From Tolypothrix brevis GSE-NOS-MK-07-07A (lineage in GTDB: Bacteria; Cyanobacteriota; Cyanobacteriia; Cyanobacteriales; Nostocaceae), in NCBI GenBank assembly GCA_019358985.1, contig JAHHIJ010000021.1, forward strand, positions 40,350-104,349: a stretch of 64,000 nt of DNA, in the 5' to 3' direction. Below, piece by piece: positions 45,139-52,998 of the stretch. The notes beneath the pieces were generated by a model. The model made no database searches and was not told the DNA's origin. It saw only the letters and a list, made by a program, of their open reading frames with translations. How positions within the stretch are numbered: position 1 is the stretch's first letter; the number at the start of each line of letters is the position of its first letter. The translations under genes and the position numbers were made by a program.

Positions 45139-45309
45139 TTTTCTATCTCCTTGTATGGGTACATCATACAACCCACTGGAAGAAGGGTATTCCAATGCGC
45201 GATCGCACTATGGGGAAATAATTTACTCAATTCCTGGATTTTAAGTCTTGCTATACTCTAAAGTAATGGGCATAATTTGCTTAGGTTTAGACTACTTGCT
45301 ACTAACCCA

Positions 45310-45723
45310 ATGGCTAAAGATGTTTTCCATTACGCAGTTAGAAAAGGTTTAGAAAAAGAAGGCTGGCTGATTACAGAAGACCCACTCAGGATTAAAGCAG
45401 GTGGTGCTGACATGGAGATTGATTTGGGAGCAGAGAAAATTATTGCAGCAGAGCGAGGGTTAGAAAAAATTGCTGTTGAAATAAAAAGTTTTATCGGTAC
45501 TTCCAATATTTCCGAATTTCATACTGCTGTAGGTCAGTTTATTAACTATAGAGTGGCGTTGGAAGAACAGCAACCCAAACGTATTTTATATTTAGCAGTT
45601 CCAATCGGCGTACATCGTAAGTTTTTTAAACTCCCCTTTGTCCAAACCATTATTCAACGTTTTGATATTACATTAATTGTTTACGATCCAGTTGAGGAGG
45701 TAATTTTAGAATGGAAAAACTAG
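45310..45723 (+). CDS. xisH: XisH-like putative PD-(D/E)XK protein
   Basis: A 137-residue complete XisH: MAKDVFHYAVRKGLEKEGWL, EIDLGAEKIIAAERGLEKIA then VEIKSFIGTSNISEFHTAVG, and LIVYDPVEEVILEWKN. Asp of IDLGAE and E-x-K of VEIKSF keep the nuclease-like motif. I start at the ATG of MAKD; upstream in-frame codons have no ribosome site. Its end overlaps xisI by 13 bases. The pair is divergent from the csx3-cas10 operon and only 170 bases from it. Confidence 0.92.
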   Translation: MAKDVFHYAVRKGLEKEGWLITEDPLRIKAGGADMEIDLGAEKIIAAERGLEKIAVEIKSFIGTSNISEFHTAVGQFINYRVALEEQQPKRILYLAVPIGVHRKFFKLPFVQTIIQRFDITLIVYDPVEEVILEWKN

Positions 45724-46046
45724 AATCCTACCGCACTTACATCAAGCAATTATTAAGTGATTATGCCAGCCTTAGTCCATCGGATGGTGAGGCTGAAACA
45801 GAAGTCATTTTCGATACTGAGCGCGATCGCTACCAAGTTGTTCGTACTGGATGGAAAAACAGATATCCCATGTATGGTTGTGTTTTACATTTAGATATTA
45901 AAGATGGAAAAATTTGGATACACCATGATGGCACGGAGATAGGCATTGCTGATGAGTTGGTAAATTTGGGAGTCCCAAAATCAGACATTGTTTTGGCGTT
46001 TCATGAGCCTTTGGTGAGGCAATATACTGGGTTTGCTGTGGGTTAG
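45711..46046 (+). CDS. xisI: XisI-like protein
   Basis: A 111-residue XisI: MEKLESYRTYIKQLLSDYAS, TEVIFDTERDRYQVVRTGWK, HLDIKDGKIWIHHDGTEIG and DIVLAFHEPLVRQYTGFAVG. All family blocks are intact and the gene overlaps its xisH. It lies between csx3 and a two-repeat CRISPR fragment. Confidence 0.93.
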   Translation: MEKLESYRTYIKQLLSDYASLSPSDGEAETEVIFDTERDRYQVVRTGWKNRYPMYGCVLHLDIKDGKIWIHHDGTEIGIADELVNLGVPKSDIVLAFHEPLVRQYTGFAVG

Positions 46047-46126
46047 GTTCAAAATGCGATCGCCAAGTGTATACCATTAGACTCATCGCACCAAGTCAGA
46101 TATTTCCCGACTTTGTTAAGAATTAT

Positions 46127-46232
46127 ATTTACAAACAACTTCCCCTCACCGGGGATGGAAACCCTGTGGAATTTCATCACCGAAAGGTCGAGATATATTT
46201 ACAAACAACTTCCCCTCACCGGGGATGGAAAT
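46127..46232 (+). CRISPR. CRISPR fragment 2: two 36-bp repeats, one spacer
   Basis: Repeats at 46127-46162 and 46197-46232 share ACAAACAACTTCCCCTCACC then GGGGATGGAAA; the spacer is 34 bp. The second repeat ends GGAAAT rather than GGAAAC. The sequence is unlike array 1 but the same family as the repeats at 47506 and 49448. It sits directly upstream of a broken xisH. Confidence 0.85.
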
Positions 46233-46274
46233 AAAAGTATACTAAGGTTGCAGTTTCCTTGTTCTGGTTTGACT

Positions 46275-46695
46275 ATGCCAGCAAAAGATAGATATCATGA
46301 TGCGATAAAGAACGCCTTGATTAAAGATGGTTGGATAATTACAGCCGATCCTTATTTGATAAAATACGAAGATGCGGAACTGTATGCCGATTTAGCCGCA
46401 GAAAAACCGATCGCCGCAGAAAGACGGGGTAGCAAAATTGTTGTGGAAATCAAAAGCTTTATTGGACGCTCTTTAATGTACGATTTTCACAATGCTTTGG
46501 GGCAATACATTGTTTATCGCAATCTCATCCAACTAACGGAACCAGAATATAAACTGTATTTAGGTATCGATGATTTGGTTTGTTTATGGGGAATTTTTTC
46601 AAAGGAAGTCGATACAGGCTGTTATGAATCAAAATAATCTTTTATTAATTGTCGTGGATACGAAAACCGAGGAGATTCGGCAATGGATAAATTAG
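46275..46695 (+). pseudogene. xisH: xisH with a frameshift near its 3' end
   Basis: The first about 104 codons are normal XisH: MPAKDRYHDAIKNALIKDGW, ADLAAEKPIAAERRGSKIVV then EIKSFIGRSLMYDFHNALGQ. Near 46585 the frame slips: the ancestral frame continues FFQRKSIQAVMNQNNLLLIV then VDTKTEEIRQWIN up to 46695, overlapping xisI as usual, while the current frame ends CLWGIFSKEVDTGCYESK at 46637. The E-x-K motif is kept, but the last beta strands are lost in the translated product. Confidence 0.8.
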
Positions 46696-47096
46696 AGAGC
46701 CAAAAATTAGACAGCGAAAAGCTAGAGCAATACCGCAGTATCATTAAAAAAATCTTGACCGAATACTATCAAATGACCGCTGCTCAATCAAATAAATCCA
46801 CAGAAACAGAAGCAAGGGAATCTCCACAGGAGTCTCTTGACAGCGATTATCGCATTGCATTTGATGATGAACACAGTCAATATCTGTGGTTTCGCTTTGG
46901 TTGGAAAGAAAAACAGCGCATCCAGCACATAATTATGTACTTGTGTATCAAAAATAGCAAAGTTTGGGTTGAGGAAGACGCTACCGATTTATGTGTTGTC
47001 GATGATTTACTTGCTGCGGGAATTCCTCAAACTGATATTGTTTTGGGTTTCCACCATCCTAGTAAACGGGAATTAACTGAGTTTGCGATCGCATAA
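46683..47096 (+). CDS. xisI: XisI-like protein with longer N-terminal region
   Basis: A 137-residue XisI with an extra acidic insertion (TAAQSNKSTETEARESPQES) between the first helix and the core. The core is normal: RIAFDDEHSQYLWFRFGWKE, YLCIKNSKVWVEEDATDLCV and DIVLGFHHPSKRELTEFAIA. It overlaps the frameshifted xisH, is the fourth xisI of the window and should be functional on its own. A 50-bp repeat starts at its end. Confidence 0.9.
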   Translation: MDKLESQKLDSEKLEQYRSIIKKILTEYYQMTAAQSNKSTETEARESPQESLDSDYRIAFDDEHSQYLWFRFGWKEKQRIQHIIMYLCIKNSKVWVEEDATDLCVVDDLLAAGIPQTDIVLGFHHPSKRELTEFAIA

Positions 47097-47222
47097 CGTA
47101 TGTAATGTAGATAAAAGGCGATCGCAAAATTCGTTTCTTCCTACAGGGAAACAGCCAGTTTCCAGAGGTGCTTTTGTTTGCGCGATCGCATAACGTATGT
47201 AATGTAGATAAAATGCGATCGC
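47083..47222 (+). repeat. Two copies of a HIP1-flanked dispersed repeat
   Basis: GCGATCGCATAACGTATGTA then ATGTAGATAAAA and another GCGATCGC occurs at about 47087-47128 and 47184-47222. A third copy lies at 48646-48687. The first overlaps the end of xisI. Confidence 0.85.
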
Positions 47223-47505
47223 ACCAAGTCAGATATTTACCTATTTTGTTAAGAATTATATTGGCTGGATTGCTTGCGGGATAAGTATTTGGTAGATTTA
47301 TACATGAAAATTGTATCGAGAAATCGACACACCTCGCCCGATCCTTGAAAACCTCATAACTTCGTTGGAGTGTGTCGATGCCTTACGCAGCATAGTTTCC
47401 AGGCTGCAAATTCGACAGTTTTTTGGAAAATTTTTCCTGATTTTTCGAGTGGTGTCGATTGGGGTATCTCAAATCCTTACCCTGTAAGGTTTTTAAAAGT
47501 GAACT
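47223..47505 (+). promoter_or_regulatory. Leader-like region before an orphan CRISPR repeat
   Basis: Contains ATCGACACACCTCG, GTGTGTCGATGCC and GGTGTCGATTGGGG, then AATCCTTACCCTGTAAGGTT and AAAAGTGAACT directly before the repeat. The palindrome CCTTACxCTGTAAGG is also in the leader of array 1, and AAAAGTGAACT precedes the array at 49448. Confidence 0.6.
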
Positions 47506-47541
47506 CTTTACAAACAACTTCCCCTCACCGGGGATGGAAAC
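47506..47541 (+). CRISPR. Orphan CRISPR repeat after a leader
   Basis: One 36-bp unit, CTTTACAAACAACTTCCCCT then CACCGGGGATGGAAAC. No second repeat follows within the next 100 bases. It looks like an array collapsed to leader plus one repeat. Confidence 0.75.
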
Positions 47542-47659
47542 AAGATGTCAGATGAAACATCAATGTTCACTTCAACTTTTGTGAAATAAAATAGTAGACA
47601 TGTTCTAGCAACTAGATAATCAAAAGGCATTTATTACCAAACATCTATCCAGTGAATAA

Positions 47660-48637
47660 ATGGCTAGAAATCCCTTTGACCAATTTTCCAAGCAGTTTTT
47701 TGAAGAATTCCTCACACCGTTAGGTCAGGTGAGAATAAACTATGAAATACCAGGGGAAGCAAAATTTGTAGATATTTGGTTCATTCCCTCCCCATCTAAA
47801 ACGACAGTTCCAGAGGATTTGGGATTACTAAGTCGAATTGCACAGACACCTTGTTTGCTCGAACCATACCGCAAACAGCCAACCAACCGAGAAATCCGCA
47901 GTTGTTTATACAAGCTTTATCATCTAGAAGCCGAAACCCAACGGGAAGCGAAACGAGAAGAAGAAAAAATATCTGATCAGCAACTTCCCCAACTGTGGAT
48001 TATAACTACATCTTGTTCTGAGCGGTTATTAGAAGATTTAAACGTAACTCAAGATGAAACTTGGGGTGAGGGTATTTATTTTCTAGGGAAAATACTTCTA
48101 ACTCGAATCATTGTTATCGATCGCTTAAATCGGACACCTGATACACTTTGGTTAAGAATATTGGGTAAAGGTTTAACGCAAAAGCAAGCCGTAGAAGAAG
48201 TAATCGCTTTACCAGCACAAGACAGCAAACGCAACCAAATTTTAAGGTTGCTTTACAGTTGGAAGATTAGCATAGAAGTAGGAACACAGATCGATCTGGA
48301 AGACACAGAGGTAATTATGAACTTATCGCAAGCCTATTTAGAATGGGAGGAACAAACCCAACTTCGGGGTATTGAGCAAGGTATTGAGCAAGGTATTGAA
48401 CGGGGTATCGAGCAAGGTATCGAACGGGGTATTGAACGGGGTATCGAGCAAGGTATCGAGCAAGAAAGACGACAATTATTAGAAAACCTGCTTACCGCTC
48501 GTTTTGGTGAGGTTGACTCCCAATTAGCTGCGATGATTCCAGCTATCATCAGTTTAAATAATCAAGAATATGCAGCTTTGTTGTTGCAGCTACCGAGTTT
48601 ATCGCGGGAGGATTTGTTAGCGCGATTTAATCAATAA
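47660..48637 (+). CDS. DUF4351-type protein with GIE(Q/R) tandem repeat
   Basis: A 325-residue protein. The N-terminal half (DQFSKQFFEEFLTPLGQVRI, EIPGEAKFVDIWFIPS) resembles the Rpn/PD-(D/E)XK-like proteins frequent in cyanobacteria. Residues 237-268 are eight units of GIEQ/GIER, then a DUF4351-like tail (RRQLLENLLTARFGEVDSQL). Such proteins are linked to mobile DNA; the exact role is unknown. The repeat is likely length-variable. The gene stands alone between two CRISPR fragments. Confidence 0.7.
   Translation: MARNPFDQFSKQFFEEFLTPLGQVRINYEIPGEAKFVDIWFIPSPSKTTVPEDLGLLSRIAQTPCLLEPYRKQPTNREIRSCLYKLYHLEAETQREAKREEEKISDQQLPQLWIITTSCSERLLEDLNVTQDETWGEGIYFLGKILLTRIIVIDRLNRTPDTLWLRILGKGLTQKQAVEEVIALPAQDSKRNQILRLLYSWKISIEVGTQIDLEDTEVIMNLSQAYLEWEEQTQLRGIEQGIEQGIERGIEQGIERGIERGIEQGIEQERRQLLENLLTARFGEVDSQLAAMIPAIISLNNQEYAALLLQLPSLSREDLLARFNQ
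48368..48463 (+). repeat. 12-bp coding minisatellite, eight units
   Basis: Eight in-frame copies of GGTATTGAGCAA and variants (GGTATCGAACGG) encode GIEQ or GIER. Unit length is a multiple of three, so copy-number changes keep the frame. Confidence 0.95.
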
Positions 48638-48645
48638 AAAAATGC

Positions 48646-48687
48646 GATCGCATAACGTATGTAATGTGGACAAAAGGCGATCGCAAA
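48646..48687 (+). repeat. Third copy of the HIP1-flanked dispersed repeat
   Basis: Matches the copies at 47087 and 47184 (one change, ATGTGGAC for ATGTAGAT), here between the DUF4351 gene and the tnpB relic. Confidence 0.8.
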
Positions 48688-48694
48688 ATTCGTT

Positions 48695-48950
48695 AGTTTT
48701 TATAGATCGATGGTATCCATCCAGTAAAACCTGTTCTTCCTGTGGTCATGTTCTAGAAAATCTAGATTTTCAGGAGCGAGAATGGCGTTGTCCATCTTGT
48801 CAGTCTGTGAATGGACGAGATGAAAATGCAGCTAGAAATATTTGTGCGGTCGGGGCATCGACCGCGCTTGTTAGGCGATGTTAGACAGGTTTTGCCTGCA
48901 ATTGCTGTTTGACCTTAGAATCCCCGTGCGTTTACGCCGGGGAGTATGTC
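48695..48950 (+). pseudogene. tnpB: tnpB C-terminal relic with IS200/IS605 right end
   Basis: The frame holds the TnpB zinc finger and last RuvC block: FIDRWYPSSKTCSSCGHVLE, then REWRCPSCQSVNGRDENAAR and NICAVGAS. A frameshift then separates the ancestral end (GDVRQVLPAIAV, stop near 48913). The right-end hairpin CCCCGTGCGTTTACGCCGGG follows. The N-terminal 300 residues are gone. This copy belongs to the zinc-finger group, unlike the intact tnpB at 21083. Confidence 0.8.
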
Positions 48951-49032
48951 AAAAAGTACCATCTACTCAGCGTTGCAGCTTTGGTATTGGAAGCAGGGGG
49001 AAACGAGCAAGAAGCGATCGCATCTCTATTAC
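48946..49032 (+). pseudogene. HD-domain hydrolase fragment
   Basis: The frame reads VKKYHLLSVAALVLEAGGNE then QEAIASLLHI. It matches the first helix pair of HD phosphohydrolases of the small RelA/SpoT-like kind, where ALLHDAVED normally follows; here a repeat interrupts at LLH, right before the HD residues. Confidence 0.55.
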
Positions 49033-49033
49033 A

Positions 49034-49194
49034 CATCGACCGAATTGAACTATGCGTTGCCCCAAACCCTTGTAGAGACGTAGCACTGCTACGTCTTTAC
49101 ATTGTTTTCTGGAGATCTCTATTAGACATCGACCGAATTGAACTATGCGTTGCCCCAAACCCTTGTAGAGACGTAGCACTGCTACGTCTTTACA
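49034..49194 (+). repeat. Tandem 70-bp direct duplication with hairpins
   Basis: A unit from ACATCGACCGAATTGAACTA to the hairpin GTAGAGACGTAGCACTGCTA then CGTCTTTAC occurs at about 49036-49102 and 49127-49193, almost identical. Confidence 0.85.
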
Positions 49195-49447
49195 ATGCGA
49201 TCGCGCTGTAGTGTCGCTGGTGACGTAACGCGATCGCATTTGTCCTGCAATTCTCAAATTAAATGTAGCTTTTGTAACTACAAATGAGGATAAATCAGTA
49301 TTTATTTGCAAAAAAGACGGGTTTTTATTTTAAGACACAGTATTTAAAAATACTTCCAATCTAAGTAACAAGCGCGATCGCAGAACGGCTTTTCTAGAGC
49401 ATAGCGCCAAGTTCAGATATTTCCCTATAGGGTTTCAAAAGTGAACT

Positions 49448-49700
49448 CTTTACAAAACACTTCCCCTCACCGGGGATGGAAACTCGTCCATTTTGCCTCC
49501 TTGGGTGAAAACTAATTTTGCCTTTACAAAACACTTCCCCTCACCGGGGATGGAAACTGAATCATTATTCAGTAGTTCTTGTTTTTGCTTTCCTTTACAA
49601 AACACTTCCCCTCACCGGGGATGGAAACTGTTGATATTCGTTGACTTTTTGAACATAAACTGGGCTTTACAAACAACTTCCCCTCACCGGGGATGAAAAC
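49448..49700 (+). CRISPR. CRISPR array 3: four 36-bp repeats, three spacers
   Basis: Repeats lie at 49448-49483, 49522-49557, 49593-49628 and 49665-49700; spacers are 38, 35 and 36 bp. The first three read CTTTACAAAACACTTCCCCT then CACCGGGGATGGAAAC; the last has CAAACAAC and ATGAAAAC and so is the degenerate distal repeat, placing the leader on the left. The 3' ATGGAAAC handle fits Cas6 processing. A cas6 gene follows 264 bases downstream. Confidence 0.95.
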
Positions 49701-49963
49701 CATCGATATATTTCCCAAACGCGCGCAAGATGCCCGCACTACCTTGTTCGCAAAAATTAACTATCTTCCCCCTGTGGGGATTATATTATTTATAGTGATT
49801 TGTACTGTGCTGAGTTAATGCACAAGTGCGAGCCTCTAAATGCCATTTAGACATCAGTCTTCGTGTATTTGAACCACATTTGTTGTAGGGGTTCAGCACT
49901 GCTAAACCCCCACCGCGTGGTCTATTTACCTGAAAATAGCTGTCAATTAATCCAAAATCAATT
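49701..49963. other. Gap between array 3 and cas6
   Basis: No coding frame; TTTAGACATCAG and GGGGTTCAGCACTGCTAAAC form weak hairpins. A cas6 promoter may lie here but no clear box was seen. Confidence 0.4.
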
Positions 49964-51100
49964 ATGCCTCGCAGTCCCACACCAAAAACCAAAACCCGAA
50001 CCAAATCATCTCCCTCCAAATCTTCCCTAACATGGAAAGATGAAACCGAAATCATCGGTTTGGAATTCGCTTTGGTTCCTCCCATCAACGCAGCGATTTA
50101 TCCCCAATATTCCACAGGTTTACACGCTTGGTTCCTCAATTGCGTCCGGAATGTCGATCCCGAATTATCCGCATATCTCCATGATGGAGAATCGGAAAAA
50201 CCCTTTACCATCTCCCTCCTTGACGGGGAAATAGTCAGTAGTGGAATGCAGATTCAACTATCAAGCGATCGCATTTATCATTGGTGCGTCACTGGGTTAT
50301 CCCAACGGATCACAAATTGGATGCGCGATTGGGTGAACAATTTACCCTCCCATTTGGAACTCAATCACGTTCCCCTAAAAATTGAATCCTGTCGTATCAT
50401 CCATCCTGCCACAACCTACTCCCAATTACTCAATCGAGAAAACATCGGTGGTACAGTATCCCTAGAATTTCTCAGTCCCACCAGTTTCCGACGTAAAAAA
50501 CATCATTTTCCCCTACCTTTACCCTTCAATCTTTTTCAAAGTTACCTGCGACGGTGGAACGACTTTTCCAATTTAGCCGTTGAAGCAGATGATTTTCTCA
50601 ATTGGATTGACGAACAGGTAATCATCAATCGTCATCAAATTTCCTCCCAAAAAGTACTCGCGGGGAAAAAGGGTGCGGTAACTGGGTTTACGGGTGCAGT
50701 GGAATTGGGTTTAACTCGAACTGCAAGCCAAAATCCCCACTATTATCGCCTATTTTATGCCCTTGCAAACTTCGCTCCCTACTGCGGAACCGGACACAAA
50801 ACCACCTTTGGCTTAGGACAAACCCGCTTAGGTTGGTCATCCAAGTTAGTACGGGATGTACCCGATGTAGAATCAGTATTAGCAAAACGCATCGAAGATT
50901 TAACTGAAATTTTCACCCTACAACGCAAACGACAGGGAGGAGAAAGAGCCAGTGAAATAGCGGTGAAATGGGGGACAATCTTAGCCAGACGGGAAATGGG
51001 AGATTCGTTAATGCAGATATCTACCGATACGGGAATACCCTACGAAACCGTGAAAACCTACGTAAAATTGGCACGGAAAGCCTTGAAACAGCAAGATTAA
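49964..51100 (+). CDS. cas6: Cas6 pre-crRNA endoribonuclease with C-terminal HTH extension
   Basis: A 378-residue Cas6. The RAMP core runs from about 28 (ETEIIGLEFALVPPINAAIY) to 295, with SPTSFRRKKHHFPLPLP and the C-terminal glycine-rich loop FAPYCGTGHKTTFGLGQTRL. A catalytic His could be H59 in STGLHAWFL. Residues 330-378 add RREMGDSLMQISTDTGIPYE then TVKTYVKLARKAL, a helix-turn-helix with the look of a recombinase- or sigma-type recognition helix. It cuts repeat RNA at the hairpin base. It is next to array 3 and is the only intact crRNA-maturation gene seen. Confidence 0.88.
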   Translation: MPRSPTPKTKTRTKSSPSKSSLTWKDETEIIGLEFALVPPINAAIYPQYSTGLHAWFLNCVRNVDPELSAYLHDGESEKPFTISLLDGEIVSSGMQIQLSSDRIYHWCVTGLSQRITNWMRDWVNNLPSHLELNHVPLKIESCRIIHPATTYSQLLNRENIGGTVSLEFLSPTSFRRKKHHFPLPLPFNLFQSYLRRWNDFSNLAVEADDFLNWIDEQVIINRHQISSQKVLAGKKGAVTGFTGAVELGLTRTASQNPHYYRLFYALANFAPYCGTGHKTTFGLGQTRLGWSSKLVRDVPDVESVLAKRIEDLTEIFTLQRKRQGGERASEIAVKWGTILARREMGDSLMQISTDTGIPYETVKTYVKLARKALKQQD

Positions 51101-51175
51101 GTGGGGTAGCGATTTGTGCGATCGTTTTCGGCATTTAGTTTATGACCGAAAATAATGGGACACAAGCCCCGTCCT

Positions 51176-51562
51176 TTAGCTTCCATAAACCAGCGCCATT
51201 CCTTGGGGTTCATGACTGTACTTGCCACTTTTCGAGGGGCGATAGGTTTCATTATATAGACAAAGACTATGGGGATGACGACTGGAAAATTGCATCATTT
51301 GCCGATGTGCAGCACCTCGAAAAAAATCCATCAAAAAGCGCTCCGACTCCCAGTAACTCACCATGATAATTTCCTTGCTCCCACAAATTCCCGCTTTCAC
51401 TTGTATACAACCCGGAGCTTTTACAGTCGATTGACGAATGCTGTTTAAATTACGCCACAGCCAGAAAAAACCAGAGCGATCGCGGGCAATCATTCCATTC
51501 ACAAACGCCACTGCATTGGGCTGTTCGGGCAATTGGATGTGGTACAGCGAAGATTTTTGCAT
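51176..51562 (-). CDS. Monooxygenase-like protein (DUF4188/DUF3291 type)
   Basis: A 128-residue protein from MQKSSLYHIQLPEQPNAVAF, with FWLWRNLNSIRQSTVKAPGC then IQVKAGICGSKEIIMVSYWE and ETYRPSKSGKYSHEPQGMAL. It belongs to the dimeric alpha/beta-barrel small monooxygenase-like proteins; cofactor-free oxygenation or haem-like binding is known for relatives, but no substrate is assigned. It is divergent from a PadR regulator, and two palindromes between the genes suggest direct control by PadR. Confidence 0.75.
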   Translation of the reverse strand: MQKSSLYHIQLPEQPNAVAFVNGMIARDRSGFFWLWRNLNSIRQSTVKAPGCIQVKAGICGSKEIIMVSYWESERFLMDFFRGAAHRQMMQFSSRHPHSLCLYNETYRPSKSGKYSHEPQGMALVYGS

Positions 51563-51596
51563 GATGATTTCTCTCAATTAACTGATAAACTTATAT

Positions 51597-51640
51597 TCAA
51601 CTAGTTGACTATAATGAATATACTATATTCAACTAATTGA
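51597..51640. promoter_or_regulatory. Twin palindromic operators between PadR and its partner
   Basis: TCAACTAGTTGA (51597-51608) is a perfect 12-bp palindrome and TCAACTAATTGA (51629-51640) differs by one base. They are 32 bp apart, three helical turns, within ATATTCAACTA direct repeats. This suits cooperative binding by a PadR dimer pair. Confidence 0.7.
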
Positions 51641-51672
51641 TTATGTCAACAAGATTGGGAAATTAATTTGCG

Positions 51673-52233
51673 ATGGCACTAGCTCATGCAATTTTGGCAA
51701 CGCTACTGGATTGTCCATGTAGTGGGTATGATTTGAGGAAACGGTTTGAGGCATCGGTTGGCTTTTTCTGGCAGGCTAGTTTTCAGCAGATTTATCGCGA
51801 ACTGGCAAAGCTAGAGGAGCAAGGATTGGTGCAAAGTCAGGCGATCGCTCAACAGGGTCGCCCAGATAAGAAGATGTATGCAATTACACGAGATGGGGAA
51901 GGGTTTTTACAGGAATGGATTCAAACACCCTGCGAGATGCCGCCGTTGCGGGATGAGTTGTTGGTCAAAATATTTGCGGGGTTTATAGTCTCGAAGGAAA
52001 CGGTATTGATGGAACTAGAGAATCATCAAGTACAGCACCAGGAACGACTCGTAGTTTATCGGCAGATTCAACAAAATTTTTATGCAAATCCTGAGAACTT
52101 GTCGGAGAAAGAGTTATTTCGCTACCTGACCTTACGTAGTGGAATTCGATTTGAGACAGAATGGTTGGCTTGGTGTGAGGAAGCGATCGCAGTATTAAGC
52201 CACCATTCAACCAATCAAGTAAAATCTCAGTAG
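51673..52233 (+). CDS. PadR-family transcriptional regulator
   Basis: A 186-residue protein: MALAHAILATLLDCPCSGYD then LRKRFEASVGFFWQASFQQI (winged helix), YRELAKLEEQGLVQSQ, GRPDKKMYAITRDG (wing) and a C-terminal helical dimer region (Vir_C/PadR_C-like). It probably represses the divergent monooxygenase-like gene and itself through the twin operators upstream. Inducer unknown. Confidence 0.9.
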   Translation: MALAHAILATLLDCPCSGYDLRKRFEASVGFFWQASFQQIYRELAKLEEQGLVQSQAIAQQGRPDKKMYAITRDGEGFLQEWIQTPCEMPPLRDELLVKIFAGFIVSKETVLMELENHQVQHQERLVVYRQIQQNFYANPENLSEKELFRYLTLRSGIRFETEWLAWCEEAIAVLSHHSTNQVKSQ

Positions 52234-52290
52234 TCTGGCTAAATTATCCCCAAGGGTCTTCATTTTTGAAAGTTGATGAATTTTGCTAAT

Positions 52291-52331
52291 GCGATCGCCA
52301 TAACACAATCATTAAACACAGCTTTATTCAA
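52291..52331 (+). repeat. 41-bp dispersed repeat, copy 2
   Basis: Exact copy of 4760-4800. It precedes the truncated YhaV-like gene. Confidence 0.85.
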
Positions 52332-52359
52332 GGACTTAAAAATTACTATAGCCTGAAAG

Positions 52360-52702
52360 TCTATATCTAGTTAAAAAGTTATTCGCTGCCATTACTATTG
52401 CGATTGAAACCAAAATTCCCTCCGATCCTTTTGCTAGTCATTTTGCTTTGACGGGAGCATTAAAACGCTATGGACGAGTCAAGAAAATGGGTTTACCGCA
52501 AAGATATCGGTTGTTTTTTCGAGCATTTGATACCCCAGAATTAAAGTCGATTGTGATTTTGTCGTTAGGATTTCCCCGCAAAGAGGGAGCGAAAGATGAC
52601 TGTTATCAAGTGTTTACCAAGATGGTGGCACGAGGGACATTTCCCGATAGTTTGGATGAGTTGATTACAGAATCAGGGAAAACCCAGGATGAACTGGATT
52701 AA
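52360..52702 (+). pseudogene. YhaV-type toxin, 5'-truncated
   Basis: The open frame reads KLFAAITIAIETKIPSDPFA, LTGALKRYGRVKKMGLPQRY then RLFFRAFD and VFTKMVARGTFPDSLDELI. This is the C-terminal two thirds of a YhaV-family ribonuclease toxin, where RxxxGLxxRYRLFFR is typical. The N-terminal start and the antitoxin gene are missing. A TTG within the frame could give an 84-residue product, but the fold would be incomplete. Confidence 0.65.
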
Positions 52703-52998
52703 AATCCAAAAATATTTTCTCTGCAAATAAAAACGGATGCCATCACTGCTCGCTCGTGTTATGGTGCAGTACGCGATCGCAATCGGAATCAGACAGATGT
52801 GCTGCGAGAACTTATCCGCAAGCTGTCCAAATCAATTAATAAAAAGCCGATCGCGCGAACGACGGGGCTTTAGACCCAATTTTTCGGTAAAATAAAAACA
52901 GCCACGATAAAGACTCGTGACCGTTTTCAATGTCGGAGTAAGCGATTATTTTGGCGTTAAACTGCCGAAAAAATCCACTCTTACTAATTAGCAGATAA
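52703..52998. other. Intergenic stretch
   Basis: No gene. Two HIP1-like sites and a GACGGGGCTTTAGACCC short stem. Possible sodB terminator side; no clear T-tract hairpin. Confidence 0.4.

Noticed and set aside
46113..46274. N-terminal extension of XisH reading through CRISPR repeats
   Set aside because: The extension only translates the repeat-spacer unit; MPAKDRYHDA at 46275 matches the family start.
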